A stretch of DNA of 48,982 nt from Clostridia bacterium (lineage in GTDB: Bacteria; Bacillota; Clostridia; Christensenellales; Borkfalkiaceae): the NCBI GenBank assembly GCA_017626305.1, contig JAGAIW010000136.1, positions 1 to 48,982 of the forward strand, given 5' to 3'. This document shows positions 1-7,913 of the stretch, in pieces. The notes below the pieces were generated by a model that saw nothing but the letters and a program-made list of their open reading frames with translations, had not been told where the DNA came from and ran no database searches. A program made the translations under genes and the position numbers. Position 1 is the stretch's first letter. Each line of letters starts with the position of its first letter.

Positions 1-630
1 GAAGAACGAAAAACTCTACTAAATGGCTGTTCGATAAAGGAAAACCGACACGCCAATAATACCTTTATCCCCAAAATAGGCAACGATATTGAAGAAAGCA
101 TATATCGTAAAGTTTTAACTTGCACAAATGACAATTTATTGGATAAACAATCGCCTAATGGAAAAGCACTATATTTGAATATGCGCGGATGTTTTTGGAT
201 AAAGGCTTTCTCCTTCAATCCTGGTTCAAAAGAATACAAAACATTTAACTATAGCAGCAACTATTCGTTTGTGCATTGTGTTCTTAACTCTAGCTTATTC
301 TGGCTGTATTGGACCATAATGTCCGATTGCTGGCATATTACGACTAAGGAAATAAAAGGGTTCTACCTCCCTAATTTAACCGAAAAAAAATATGGAGAAT
401 TTGATAGGCTTTCAAAAAGGTTGGAACAACGTTTAGAGGATACAAAAAAATATATTGGAACTAAACAAGTTGACTATGAATACAAGCATAAGGAATGCAA
501 ATCCGAAATCGACGAAATAGACGATTTGCTAGCAGAGGTTTATGAGTTGACCGATGAAGAATTGCACTATATCAAAAACTTTGCATTAAAATATAGAATT
601 GGAAGTGGCGCAGATGATAAAAACAATTGA
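1..630 (+). CDS. N6-adenine DNA methyltransferase, C-terminal part (Eco57I/type IIG-like), cut by window start
   Basis: The frame is open from base 1, so this is the last 209 residues of a longer protein; the TTG at 139 is internal. The visible part has the features of the target-recognition and C-terminal region of N6-adenine methylases: a segment where a short Leu-Asn-Ser-Ser-Leu-Phe motif is followed by a Trp-rich stretch and by Asp-Cys-Trp-His-Ile-Thr (about residues 98-116), then a Lys/Glu-rich helix and a terminal segment with Tyr-Glu-Leu-Thr-Asp-Glu-Glu, which is common at the end of Eco57I-like methylases. The catalytic NPPY motif would lie upstream and cannot be checked. It overlaps the next gene by 17 bases, suggesting translation coupling within one restriction-modification operon. 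It could also be a methylase of another system such as BREX; only the upstream sequence can decide. Confidence 0.6.
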   Translation, partial: EERKTLLNGCSIKENRHANNTFIPKIGNDIEESIYRKVLTCTNDNLLDKQSPNGKALYLNMRGCFWIKAFSFNPGSKEYKTFNYSSNYSFVHCVLNSSLFWLYWTIMSDCWHITTKEIKGFYLPNLTEKKYGEFDRLSKRLEQRLEDTKKYIGTKQVDYEYKHKECKSEIDEIDDLLAEVYELTDEELHYIKNFALKYRIGSGADDKNN

Positions 631-1702
631 TTTATTCGCAGGATGCGGTGGGTTTTCGTGTGGGTTCGAAAAGGCAGGTTATGAAATCACTACAGCTGTT
701 GAATATGATTCGGCAATAGCCAAGTCGTATGCCTTAAATCATAAAAACACTAAAGTGTTGGCGGATGATATCGGCAACGTAGATAACGATAAAATATTCA
801 CACCGAATTGCGCGGAAGTAATTATAGGCGGTCCACCCTGTCAAGGGTTCTCAATGGCTGGTGCCAGAATAAGGAAAAATGGATTTCTTGAAGACCCTCG
901 CAACTATTTATTCAAGCACTACTTTAATATCGTAAAAATAATTCGCCCGAAAGTATTCGTAATTGAAAATGTTAAAGGGATTCAAACCTTAAAAGGTGGC
1001 GAAATATTCAAAGAAATTATCAAAATATTCTCCGACCCAAACAACTTTGATGGCAAACCGTACCATATCCAATACAAGCTCATGAAAGCAAAAGAGTACG
1101 GTATACCACAATCAAGAGAAAGAATGGTAATTATCGGAGCTCAAAAGGAATTTAATTTCGATGAATTGCTTGAAAAAGCGAAAACTGAAATAACCAACCA
1201 ATATCCTAGATATTTCGACCCTGTAACCGTATGGCAGGCTATATCAAATCTTCCTGAACCAACGGAAGACGGTATAATTCACGATTTGTTCCCTGAAAAC
1301 GATTATCAAGAATTTTTAGGAAATAACGGAATAACGTTCAACCATATCAGTTCGCACCATAGCGCAACAGCAATCGCACGTATGACGCGGGTAGGAATTG
1401 ATGAAAATTATACGGTCTTAAACGAACAAATCAACTCAGTTCACAGCGGATCATACGGTAGATTAAACCCTCAAGGCATAGCACCGACTATAACCACGAG
1501 ATTTGATACCCCATCGGGCGGTAAATTTATCCACCCGTATGCGAATAGAACCATTACACCGAGAGAGGCAGCAAGAATCCAAAGTTTCCCTGACTCGTTT
1601 GAATTCAGCGGTAACAAAACGATAATATGTCGTCAAATCGGCAACGCTGTACCGCCTAAACTCGCTTATGTTATAGCAAATATGATTAAGGAATTATTAT
1701 GA
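614..1702 (+). CDS. dcm-like: DNA (cytosine-5-)-methyltransferase, 362 aa
   Basis: Transfers methyl from SAM to C5 of cytosine in a specific DNA site, normally protecting the host from a partner restriction enzyme. All main motifs are in order: motif I DLFAGCGGFS near the N-terminus (SAM binding), motif IV GGPPCQGFS with the catalytic Cys at about residue 76, motif VI ENVKG at about 118, motif VIII QSRERM, and motif X GNAVPPK near the end. Length is normal for a complete enzyme. The ATG at 614 is chosen because motif I follows within 6 residues and a GGAAG-type ribosome binding site precedes it; the frame opens at a TTG at 599. The start overlaps the adenine methylase tail, and the stop overlaps the next ATG in an ATGA, so the following HNH protein is translationally coupled and is the likeliest restriction partner. 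Confidence 0.95.
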   Translation: MIKTIDLFAGCGGFSCGFEKAGYEITTAVEYDSAIAKSYALNHKNTKVLADDIGNVDNDKIFTPNCAEVIIGGPPCQGFSMAGARIRKNGFLEDPRNYLFKHYFNIVKIIRPKVFVIENVKGIQTLKGGEIFKEIIKIFSDPNNFDGKPYHIQYKLMKAKEYGIPQSRERMVIIGAQKEFNFDELLEKAKTEITNQYPRYFDPVTVWQAISNLPEPTEDGIIHDLFPENDYQEFLGNNGITFNHISSHHSATAIARMTRVGIDENYTVLNEQINSVHSGSYGRLNPQGIAPTITTRFDTPSGGKFIHPYANRTITPREAARIQSFPDSFEFSGNKTIICRQIGNAVPPKLAYVIANMIKELL

Positions 1703-3066
1703 GAACATATCAAGAAAAACTAAACAGTTTAGAACCTAATTCCGTTTGGTTGTTTACTAAACAGGATACAGATTTTGACCAAGCCTTTAGAGGCGCTACT
1801 TTGTTTTCGGAAATAACCGACAAAGAACACACCAACATCGAAGATTATTTTACAAAACACCACGCACGGTATGGAATAAATACCGATAGGCATAGAATGT
1901 TGGTTATTCCACAAATGTATGGTTTAATTACTAAAACGCCTTTTTTCGTTAGAGGCGGTAATTATGCAGCCGAAAATCCTACGGAAGTTTTTGATAGCAA
2001 CAAGGGCCTTGTTATCGGTTCAAAGGAATACAATATTTTCAAAACCGAGCAATTACTGAAAATTAAAATTCACGCTATTATCGATACTTCTAACAATAAT
2101 AGCGACTATAATATTTTACCGATTGTTTTCATTTACAAGGTTTTGAAAGTATTAAAAGACGATTACGGAATTGACAAAATCACGCTTGACCAGTTATATA
2201 CCTACGTCATGACGTGCAAATCCTATTCCGAACTTGACGAGGCTGTTTCTTTCATAAAAGACAACGCGCCTATTTCTCCTTACGTAGCGCAATTCAAAAG
2301 CCTAAGCCGTGTTTTAACGTTTATTAAAAATAACACTAAACTTTTTGTTGTTACATCGTCAACAATTGCTATTAACCCTGCGTTTGACGAATATTTTAAT
2401 AAAAACTTTATTGCTAAATACGACTTTGAAGATTTACATAACCAATTGGTACGTAATGTCGACTATGCGTATTTCTTGCACAACACCCAAAACTTCAATA
2501 TAAACCTTGTCGATACCCCTGACGGCTCGGCCATAGAAGAAACAACCGAAAAAATTACGGTTTCTTCGTTTATCGACGAAAATGAAGATGAAAACGACTA
2601 CTTGGAAAAAGTAGATAGCATTGATGAACGTAATATCAACGATGACGTCGGCAAGGATGCATACAAAGCCGAACCCGTTGCGGTAATGCAGTCAGGTCAA
2701 AAGCGAAAGTTCAGAACAAACCCGCTCCTTGGAAAACTTGCTATCAAAAAGGCAAATTACAAATGCGAGTGTGATAATGCTCATATTTCTTTCATTTCAA
2801 AGAAAACAAAGAAGTCTTATATGGAGGCACACCATTTAATTCCTGTGTGTTTCCAAAAGGAAATGTGGGATAAATATGGCGTTAATATTGACTGCGTAGA
2901 AAACCTTGTTTCGCTTTGCCCTACGTGCCATAAAGCATTCCATTACGGTTCAAACGAAGTAAAATCGAAATTAATTGAGCAATTGTTTGCTAAATGCGCT
3001 CCTAAATTCCGTGCTATCGGCTTAAATATTTCGTTAGAAGAAATCAAAAAATTATACAAAGTTTAA
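1699..3066 (+). CDS. HNH endonuclease, probable type II restriction enzyme, 455 aa
   Basis: The C-terminal third (about residues 350-425) holds an HNH nuclease: a Cys-Glu-Cys pair, the metal/catalytic EAHHLIP motif, an Asn in VENLVSL, and a CPTCHKAFH zinc-type closure. The N-terminal 300 residues have no motif I recognise and are likely the DNA-recognition and dimerisation part. Its ATG overlaps the stop of the cytosine methyltransferase (ATGA), the tightest coupling in the region. Known: HNH enzymes such as McrA-like and several type II enzymes pair with C5 methyltransferases. Inferred: this is the restriction enzyme of that pair. A modification-dependent nuclease is an alternative, though less likely next to an intact methyltransferase. 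Confidence 0.75.
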   Translation: MRTYQEKLNSLEPNSVWLFTKQDTDFDQAFRGATLFSEITDKEHTNIEDYFTKHHARYGINTDRHRMLVIPQMYGLITKTPFFVRGGNYAAENPTEVFDSNKGLVIGSKEYNIFKTEQLLKIKIHAIIDTSNNNSDYNILPIVFIYKVLKVLKDDYGIDKITLDQLYTYVMTCKSYSELDEAVSFIKDNAPISPYVAQFKSLSRVLTFIKNNTKLFVVTSSTIAINPAFDEYFNKNFIAKYDFEDLHNQLVRNVDYAYFLHNTQNFNINLVDTPDGSAIEETTEKITVSSFIDENEDENDYLEKVDSIDERNINDDVGKDAYKAEPVAVMQSGQKRKFRTNPLLGKLAIKKANYKCECDNAHISFISKKTKKSYMEAHHLIPVCFQKEMWDKYGVNIDCVENLVSLCPTCHKAFHYGSNEVKSKLIEQLFAKCAPKFRAIGLNISLEEIKKLYKV

Positions 3067-3079
3067 AAAGGAGAACACT

Positions 3080-3676
3080 ATGCCTGCTTGGACAAAAATA
3101 ACCTTATCAAATGATGATATTATGCTTTGCTGGAATTTTTCAAACGAAATTATTCGTGGTGAAAACCAGTATGACCGAATGATGAAAAGCGGTTTATCTC
3201 TCAACGATAGGTTGTCCTTCCGAGTAAAAAGAACTTTCGTAGGAAAAATCGGCGAAATGGCATTTTATCGTTTTTTAGAACAAAACGGAATACACCCAGG
3301 AAATTTGGATGAAATGTTTGCTATTTTTGAAGGACAAACCAACGTTGACCCTTTTGATTTTCAAACCGCTGATGGAGAAAGCGTTGACGTAAAAACAGCC
3401 GTTTTTTCAAATCATAGAAATCTAGTAGTTCCTATTGACCAATTTCGCAATATACCCAAAGACTATTATGTGGGAACAAAATTAGAATTACCAGCCTATA
3501 TCCGTGATTACGACAGCACCTTTACTCCAGAATGCATTACAGATGTTTATATTTGTGGTTTTGCAACCTACGAACAAATGCGTCAATGTTACACAACAAA
3601 TCTTGGAGAATTCGACTGCAAGGCAAAACGCCTGACTGAATTACACGATATAGCCGAGCTTATTAGATTGTTTTGA
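3080..3676 (+). CDS. PD-(D/E)XK nuclease-like protein, 198 aa
   Basis: I do not recognise a named family, but the motif pattern fits the restriction-endonuclease fold: a helix with GKIGEMAFYRFL (Glu59), an Asp in DPFDF (Asp93), and a strand with SVDVKTA giving the D-x-K pair (Asp103, Lys105). No signal peptide or membrane segment is visible. It starts with an ATG behind AAGGAG, 13 bases after the HNH gene, so it belongs to the same operon as the methyltransferases. It may be a second restriction nuclease, a subunit with the HNH protein, or a nicking/repair helper. No promoter-like break separates it from the upstream gene; the next gene downstream has its own promoter, so this is probably the last gene of the restriction-modification block. 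Confidence 0.55.
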   Translation: MPAWTKITLSNDDIMLCWNFSNEIIRGENQYDRMMKSGLSLNDRLSFRVKRTFVGKIGEMAFYRFLEQNGIHPGNLDEMFAIFEGQTNVDPFDFQTADGESVDVKTAVFSNHRNLVVPIDQFRNIPKDYYVGTKLELPAYIRDYDSTFTPECITDVYICGFATYEQMRQCYTTNLGEFDCKAKRLTELHDIAELIRLF

Positions 3677-3697
3677 TATGGCCATGTATTAAAATCA

Positions 3698-3706
3698 TGA
3701 TATAAT
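3698..3706 (+). promoter_or_regulatory. Extended -10 promoter (TGATATAAT) for the 3,718-7,328 operon
   Basis: A perfect extended -10 (TG-A-TATAAT) sits 11 bases before the ATG at 3,718. No convincing -35 at 17 bp is seen, which is normal for extended -10 promoters. Transcription would start about 5 bases before the ATG, and no Shine-Dalgarno sequence is visible, so the first gene would be almost leaderless. Confidence 0.55.
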
Positions 3707-3717
3707 ATTGCAAATAT

Positions 3718-4038
3718 ATGCTTAAATTTTTATACACAATTTTTACAGACCCGTTAGGGCTGCCTATTGACCCAGTTTGGGAATTTGTAATTTTACTTAT
3801 AGTTGGCGAAATAGTACATGAAATCGCCTATTGGGTTTCCCCTGGTGGTACTTTTGGTTCGCTAATATATTGGATAACAAAACTTTTAGTTTTTGTGGCT
3901 ATTTGGGCAATTTTATACGGTATTATAGCCGTGATTAAATTTGTTATTCTACATTGGATTTGGTTTACAATAGGTGGGCTAGCCTTACTTATAGGTGTCA
4001 TTATTTGGATAATCGCAAACAATAAGAAAACACAATGA
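3718..4038 (+). CDS. Small membrane protein with about three transmembrane segments, 106 aa, unknown family
   Basis: Hydrophobic segments are visible at about residues 20-36, 46-74 and 80-101, with a short polar Lys-rich tail at the C-terminus (NNKKTQ). The middle hydrophobic stretch contains an aromatic-rich part and an internal Lys. No signal peptide or catalytic motif is seen. It is the first gene of an operon: the TIR gene starts 8 bases after its stop. Small membrane proteins beside TIR or nuclease genes are frequent in anti-phage systems, where they act as membrane-disrupting effectors or anchors; that role here is inference only. The gene is more AT-rich than the restriction genes upstream. 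Confidence 0.6.
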   Translation: MLKFLYTIFTDPLGLPIDPVWEFVILLIVGEIVHEIAYWVSPGGTFGSLIYWITKLLVFVAIWAILYGIIAVIKFVILHWIWFTIGGLALLIGVIIWIIANNKKTQ

Positions 4039-4045
4039 GGTAGAA

Positions 4046-4813
4046 ATGCAATCAGCAAGAGAATATTTAAAAGAATTAATTGATCGTGGTTACGCTTTTC
4101 AAAATCAAAAATACGATATTAATACCATTCATTCTGCATATCAATTTGGTCGCCCACAATTAGGCCCTGAATATGATAGATGGGTGCAGGATATAAGAAC
4201 ATATAACCACCGCTACCTAAAAGACCACCCTGCACATAAAATGATTAACGATGCTTTATTTTTCAACAACAGCACGACTATTTCTTCTGTTCTAGGCTGT
4301 TTAGATAGCGTTTATAATGATTTTGACTTTTGGGACAAAAACGAAGAAACCATGAATTTATCAACGACGCCAAAACCAAACAATAAATTAATGTATGATG
4401 TTTTTATTTCACATGCTAATGCTGATAAGGCTCTTTACGTTGATGAATTAAAAAAATCACTTGACAAATTAAAAATTAACATTTTTTATGATAAAGACAC
4501 TCTTGAGTGGGGCGATAATTGGAAAAATAAAATTTTAGAAGGTGTTGAAAAAGCTGATTTTGCAATTATCGTTATATCTGAAAATTTCTTTGGTCGTGAA
4601 TGGACGGAAAAAGAATTAAAGGACTTCTTAAACCGTCAAAACAAAAATGGCCAAAAAATAATTCTACCTATATTGCATAATATAACCGTTGCCCAATTAC
4701 AAGCAAAATATCCTGCGGTGGCAGATATTCAAGCACTTGATTCGTCAAAAAATACTTGCGACGAAATTGCATTAAAATTTGCAGCGCAACTTATAAAACG
4801 ATTAAAAGCATAA
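4046..4813 (+). CDS. TIR-domain protein, probable NADase-type immune effector or signal producer, 255 aa
   Basis: Residues about 115-250 form a TIR domain: YDVFISHANADK at its start (box 1), an FYDKDTLEWGDNW segment (box 2 region), AIIVISENFFGREW, and the W-x-x-x-EL pattern giving Glu190 as the likely NAD-cleaving residue. The first 110 residues are a separate helical-looking region of the kind often fused to bacterial TIR domains, with conserved-looking aromatic and His positions. Known: bacterial TIR proteins cleave NAD+ to kill infected cells or to make cyclic ADP-ribose signals. No ThsA-like SIR2 or SLOG partner is next to it, so this is not a recognisable Thoeris locus. It is co-directional with a membrane protein (8 bases upstream) and an HNH nuclease (15 bases downstream). 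Confidence 0.85.
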   Translation: MQSAREYLKELIDRGYAFQNQKYDINTIHSAYQFGRPQLGPEYDRWVQDIRTYNHRYLKDHPAHKMINDALFFNNSTTISSVLGCLDSVYNDFDFWDKNEETMNLSTTPKPNNKLMYDVFISHANADKALYVDELKKSLDKLKINIFYDKDTLEWGDNWKNKILEGVEKADFAIIVISENFFGREWTEKELKDFLNRQNKNGQKIILPILHNITVAQLQAKYPAVADIQALDSSKNTCDEIALKFAAQLIKRLKA

Positions 4814-4828
4814 ATTGGGAGAATTAAT

Positions 4829-5566
4829 TTGCTAACCGATAATAATAGAAAAGCCACGATATTGGCGTATTATTTTTCAAAATTTGATAGAGATGCAATG
4901 AAAGCGCTTGGTTATTCTACGTTAGCCGAGGCTTTTGGCGATTTGTCCTTAAAATTTGGTAAAGATAATAATTACCTAAAACTCCGTCGTGATGAGTTTG
5001 ACCCATTAACAGGTAGCCACCGCGTTGGTTTCAATAAAAGAATGCCTAACGCTGTTGTTGAAACTTTTCACAACGGCTTAAAACACTACACTTTTGAAGA
5101 GTTAACTAAAATTGTTCAGTCTATTTTAGCCGATAACGAAGTAATAACCATTGAGGAACACGAAAGACAGCAGGCGCGGAAAATTATCTACGGGTGCACC
5201 GAAGACGAATTAGAGGCAATAATAAACGGCAAGGACAGCACGGCTCACATTATTAAAACAATAAAAGAATCCAAGAACCGCGTATTTGACCCTAAGATTC
5301 AACAATCGCTTAAAGGACTGTATGAATTCCGTTGCCAAATATGTGGAGCTCGTGCAGTTGAAATGTATGGCGTTGACGTTAGCGAGGCACACCATATTCA
5401 ACCATTCTCCCTCACAGCAAACAACGACGCGAAAAACGTGATGATAGTCTGTCCCGACCATCACCGCATAATACATAAAGCAAAGCCAGTCTTTAATTAC
5501 GACCAAAAAGCCTTTTTGTATGATAACGGTCGTGAGGACAGGCTAATGTATAATATTCATTTGTAA
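4829..5566 (+). CDS. HNH endonuclease, 245 aa
   Basis: Residues about 165-222 hold an HNH domain: CQICGAR, SEAHHIQPFS, an Asn in NDAKNVMIVC and CPDHHRIIH. The first 100 residues contain an AYYFSKFDRDAMKALGY segment and RRDEFDP that I associate with HNH restriction-type enzymes, probably a DNA-binding helical domain. Start: a TTG at 4,829 with GGGAG seven bases upstream; no ATG fits near the N-terminus. It follows the TIR gene by 15 bases and precedes the DUF4365-like gene by 13, so the three are probably co-transcribed. It may be the DNA-cutting arm of a combined system, or an independent restriction enzyme cutting unmethylated DNA and protected by one of the upstream methyltransferases. Confidence 0.75.
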   Translation: MLTDNNRKATILAYYFSKFDRDAMKALGYSTLAEAFGDLSLKFGKDNNYLKLRRDEFDPLTGSHRVGFNKRMPNAVVETFHNGLKHYTFEELTKIVQSILADNEVITIEEHERQQARKIIYGCTEDELEAIINGKDSTAHIIKTIKESKNRVFDPKIQQSLKGLYEFRCQICGARAVEMYGVDVSEAHHIQPFSLTANNDAKNVMIVCPDHHRIIHKAKPVFNYDQKAFLYDNGREDRLMYNIHL

Positions 5567-5579
5567 ATAGGAGTACTCT

Positions 5580-7328
5580 ATGGATAAAAGTTCTATTGAG
5601 GGAAATGCTGTTGACTACGTAAGAATTGCTCTGCGTAACACAAATATTATAAAACCCGAGCTTAAAGAAGGAGATAAAACTCTTAGTTGGGATGGCGAAT
5701 TATTTGTATATAACAGCGATGAATTTAGCAAAGCAAATTTAAAAGCAATAATTCCTGCTCAAGTTAAAGGTCGCACTTTAAAAAAATATACAAAAACGCA
5801 TCCAATTGCTGTTTCTGACTTGATTAATTTTAAGAAAAAAAAGAATATATTATATTTTGTTGTACAAATAGTTAATAATGAATATAGGATTTCTTATGTT
5901 CCATTGCAATTATATGATTTAGAAAAACTTTTGAAAAACGCTGGTAAAAGAAAAACTATATCATTACCCCTTACCGACTTACCATTTAAAAATGCAACCA
6001 AAGTAAAATCAATAATTCTTTCTTTTATTAAAGACGCTGAAAGACAATCGCAAATAATCCCTGGTGTTTTTAATACAGGAGATTTACAGGAAAAAATTAA
6101 AAAACCTGTTCTCACCTTTAATGTGGATATGCGCTCAAATTTTAGCGGTGCTGATATATACAGTTCCATCATCACACAAAAGCCTTATGTTTATTATAAA
6201 GACGAAAAAGGCGTGGAATTTCCCGTTGATAAGTTTGAAAACATACAAAATCTGATAATAGGCCATCATAACGATATTCCAATTTTCGTTGACGAAATAC
6301 AATATTATGACGGATATGATATTCTTAATAACGAAACAGGAACAACGATTCGAATAGGTCGCCAAATTAGCATATTGCTTAAAGAACATAAACTAACACT
6401 AAATTACGGAAATGCAGGGACTGTCCAAGAACGATTAAACACTTTGTCATTTATATTAGCAATACATAACGGTAGCATACTTGCTTTTGGTGATTTTAAA
6501 TTACCTATACAAACAGTGCTTTTAAAAGACGATGAACTTAAAAGAATTGAGAAACTGGTCAAGTTTTATAAAGACATTGTCACTCTCTTTAAGCGCTTGG
6601 GAATACAAAAGGAATTAAACCTTGATGATTTAACAAAACAACAGACCAACAATTTGTATGATTTTTGTCAAAGTGAATTGTACGACAAAGAAGTATCATT
6701 GGGGTTAAAAAACACAGGACAAGGCGTACTACGCCTTAATAATATAAATATTTATTGCTTTTGCATTAAAGGCAATAAAGGAAATAAAGTATATAGTATT
6801 TTTAATGACAAATATGTGGGTTATTGCATTATAATTGGTGATGAACAAATACCTGTAAGTCCATATGTAATGCTTGCCGACAAAACGACGGAAACCTTTG
6901 AAAAAATCGACAATGTTAATTTTTCCGATTTAGTTCCCTCCATAAAAAAATATGGTATTCCAGATAAAACAGAAGACGCGCATATTCATTTATTATTAAA
7001 AATGCTGTTATATTACGATAAAATTAAAAGTCCTAATATTTTAGATGCGTGTATTGCGTTAGCAACGATACTTTATGAGCAAAATAAATCCGAAATTAAT
7101 TTTATAAATCTTACTCAAACTGTAAAACGCAAGCATAAACTTACAAAAGAAACAATTCAAGACCTTGTATCATTAAAAAACAGTACCTCTAGAATAGATA
7201 TAAAATTAGCAAGTTGCATTCTTTTGGAGTCAAAACTGGAATGTGAGCATTATTTATCAGAATTAGACCATTCACAAATAGAAGAATTTCAGCACTATCC
7301 TATTATGAATTTATACAGCCAAACATAA
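5580..7328 (+). CDS. Large protein with N-terminal DUF4365-like (PD-(D/E)XK) nuclease domain, 582 aa
   Basis: The first 150 residues look like a DUF4365-type nuclease-fold domain: a helix IEGNAVDYVR, Asp38 in SWDGELFVY, and Gln61-x-Lys63 in IIPAQVKG, followed by a strand-rich stretch. Residues 180-582 show no motif I recognise; the middle (about 210-430) looks beta-rich and the end helical. No membrane segments. It starts 13 bases after the HNH gene with a GGAG ribosome binding site and is followed by a hairpin terminator at 7,334, so it closes the operon. Very AT-rich codon use marks it as acquired. The DUF4365 assignment is by motif pattern only; a Mrr-like or inactive sensor role is possible. 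Confidence 0.6.
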   Translation: MDKSSIEGNAVDYVRIALRNTNIIKPELKEGDKTLSWDGELFVYNSDEFSKANLKAIIPAQVKGRTLKKYTKTHPIAVSDLINFKKKKNILYFVVQIVNNEYRISYVPLQLYDLEKLLKNAGKRKTISLPLTDLPFKNATKVKSIILSFIKDAERQSQIIPGVFNTGDLQEKIKKPVLTFNVDMRSNFSGADIYSSIITQKPYVYYKDEKGVEFPVDKFENIQNLIIGHHNDIPIFVDEIQYYDGYDILNNETGTTIRIGRQISILLKEHKLTLNYGNAGTVQERLNTLSFILAIHNGSILAFGDFKLPIQTVLLKDDELKRIEKLVKFYKDIVTLFKRLGIQKELNLDDLTKQQTNNLYDFCQSELYDKEVSLGLKNTGQGVLRLNNINIYCFCIKGNKGNKVYSIFNDKYVGYCIIIGDEQIPVSPYVMLADKTTETFEKIDNVNFSDLVPSIKKYGIPDKTEDAHIHLLLKMLLYYDKIKSPNILDACIALATILYEQNKSEINFINLTQTVKRKHKLTKETIQDLVSLKNSTSRIDIKLASCILLESKLECEHYLSELDHSQIEEFQHYPIMNLYSQT

Positions 7329-7333
7329 GCATA

Positions 7334-7360
7334 AACGGCCGAGGAATCGGTCGTTTTCCT
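7334..7360 (+). terminator. Intrinsic terminator after the TIR/HNH/DUF4365-like operon
   Basis: GGCCGA and TCGGTC pair (one G-T wobble) around a GGAA loop, followed by a T-rich tract. It begins 6 bases after the stop of the 582-aa gene. A near-identical hairpin recurs at 7,629. Confidence 0.75.
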
Positions 7361-7440
7361 TTGCTTTTTCGGCAAGTTATGCTGGACTTTAATTACCGTT
7401 TACGGTATTGTTTGTTTACCAAAAACAAGGAGCAAACAGT

Positions 7441-7608
7441 ATGAATAAAATAGACTATGAAAAGGCAATTACCGAGGCGAAAGACAAAGGCGAACTGATA
7501 GGCGTGATAATCGCCTTCTCGCAGGATACAAGCCTACCGTGGGCGACATTCCGCAAGTACTACAGGCAAGCGCACCTGCGAATGTTGACCGAATTCAAAG
7601 AAGAATAA
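7441..7608 (+). CDS. Hypothetical small protein, 55 aa
   Basis: ATG at 7,441 with AAGGAG ten bases before it; the reading frame extends upstream to a TTG at 7,408, which lacks a ribosome binding site. The peptide is soluble and charged, with an acidic/basic N-terminal helix, an IGVIIAFSQD segment and a C-terminal Arg/Tyr-rich segment (FRKYYRQAHLRML) that could be a short helix-turn-helix or nucleic acid contact. I recognise no family. It lies alone between two near-identical hairpin terminators, at the edge of the island next to the tRNA, so it is a separate transcription unit. It may be an island maintenance or regulatory gene; no evidence beyond position. Confidence 0.5.
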   Translation: MNKIDYEKAITEAKDKGELIGVIIAFSQDTSLPWATFRKYYRQAHLRMLTEFKEE

Positions 7609-7628
7609 ACTACGCGCTACAATGCAAA

Positions 7629-7653
7629 AACGACCGAGAAATCGGTCGTTTTT
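7629..7653. terminator. Bidirectional hairpin terminator between the 55-aa ORF and tRNA-Arg
   Basis: ACGACCGA and TCGGTCGT form a perfect stem with a T-run on the plus side and, read on the minus strand, a T-run as well. It can end the plus-strand small ORF and the minus-strand tRNA-Arg transcript, whose encoded CCA touches it. Confidence 0.75.
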
Positions 7654-7728
7654 TGGTATGCCCGGCGAGAATCGAACTCACAATAGCGCCTTAGGAGGGC
7701 GCGGTTATATCCATTTAACTACGGACAC
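7654..7728 (-). tRNA. tRNA-Arg (anticodon CCT), intact, CCA encoded
   Basis: On the minus strand a complete cloverleaf can be drawn: 7-bp acceptor stem (two wobble pairs), D arm GTTA/TAAC, anticodon stem GCGCC/GGCGC around loop CTCCTAA (anticodon CCT, reading AGG), T arm GTGAG/CTCGC with TTCGATT loop, discriminator A and an encoded CCA. Length 75 with CCA. Its acceptor halves match each other but not the tRNA fragment at 7,914-7,953, so it is a separate gene, not a hybrid made by recombination. Confidence 0.93.
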
Positions 7729-7772
7729 GTATTCAGTTTTTCATAGGATAGGATATAGCAATACCCACTTTG

Positions 7773-7913
7773 GCGAATTTTTTTCGCCGTGGTCACCAAA
7801 TAGGTCACCAAATTTTATTTTAGCCGTCTACAGTATCGCTAAAACACATGATTTTAAGCAGTTTTCGCATTGTTTTGCCCCGTTTTGATGGGTTCATTTT
7901 AGGAATAGCACAC
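7773..7913. other. Non-coding island end with a hairpin and probable integrase-binding repeats
   Basis: The stretch between the intact tRNA-Arg and the tRNA fragment holds a GGCGAA/TTCGCC hairpin around a T loop at about 7,771-7,788 and the direct repeat pair listed separately. Short frames crossing it have no ribosome binding sites and run through the tRNA. I see no gene here. Confidence 0.5.
7791..7813. repeat. Direct repeat pair GGTCACCAAAT (12-bp period), candidate integrase arm-type sites
   Basis: Two identical 11-bp copies, 7,791-7,801 and 7,803-7,813, one base apart, about 100 bp inside the tRNA fragment. Position and spacing match arm-type binding sites of tyrosine integrases next to an attachment core. 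The assignment is inference from pattern and context. Confidence 0.5.

Noticed and set aside
4046-5566. Thoeris system
   Set aside because: A TIR protein is present but no ThsA-like SIR2/SLOG effector; the neighbours are HNH and DUF4365-like nucleases.
7622-7888. 88-aa frame across the tRNA-Arg and the repeat pair
   Set aside because: It runs through an intact tRNA on the other strand and a terminator, with no ribosome binding site.
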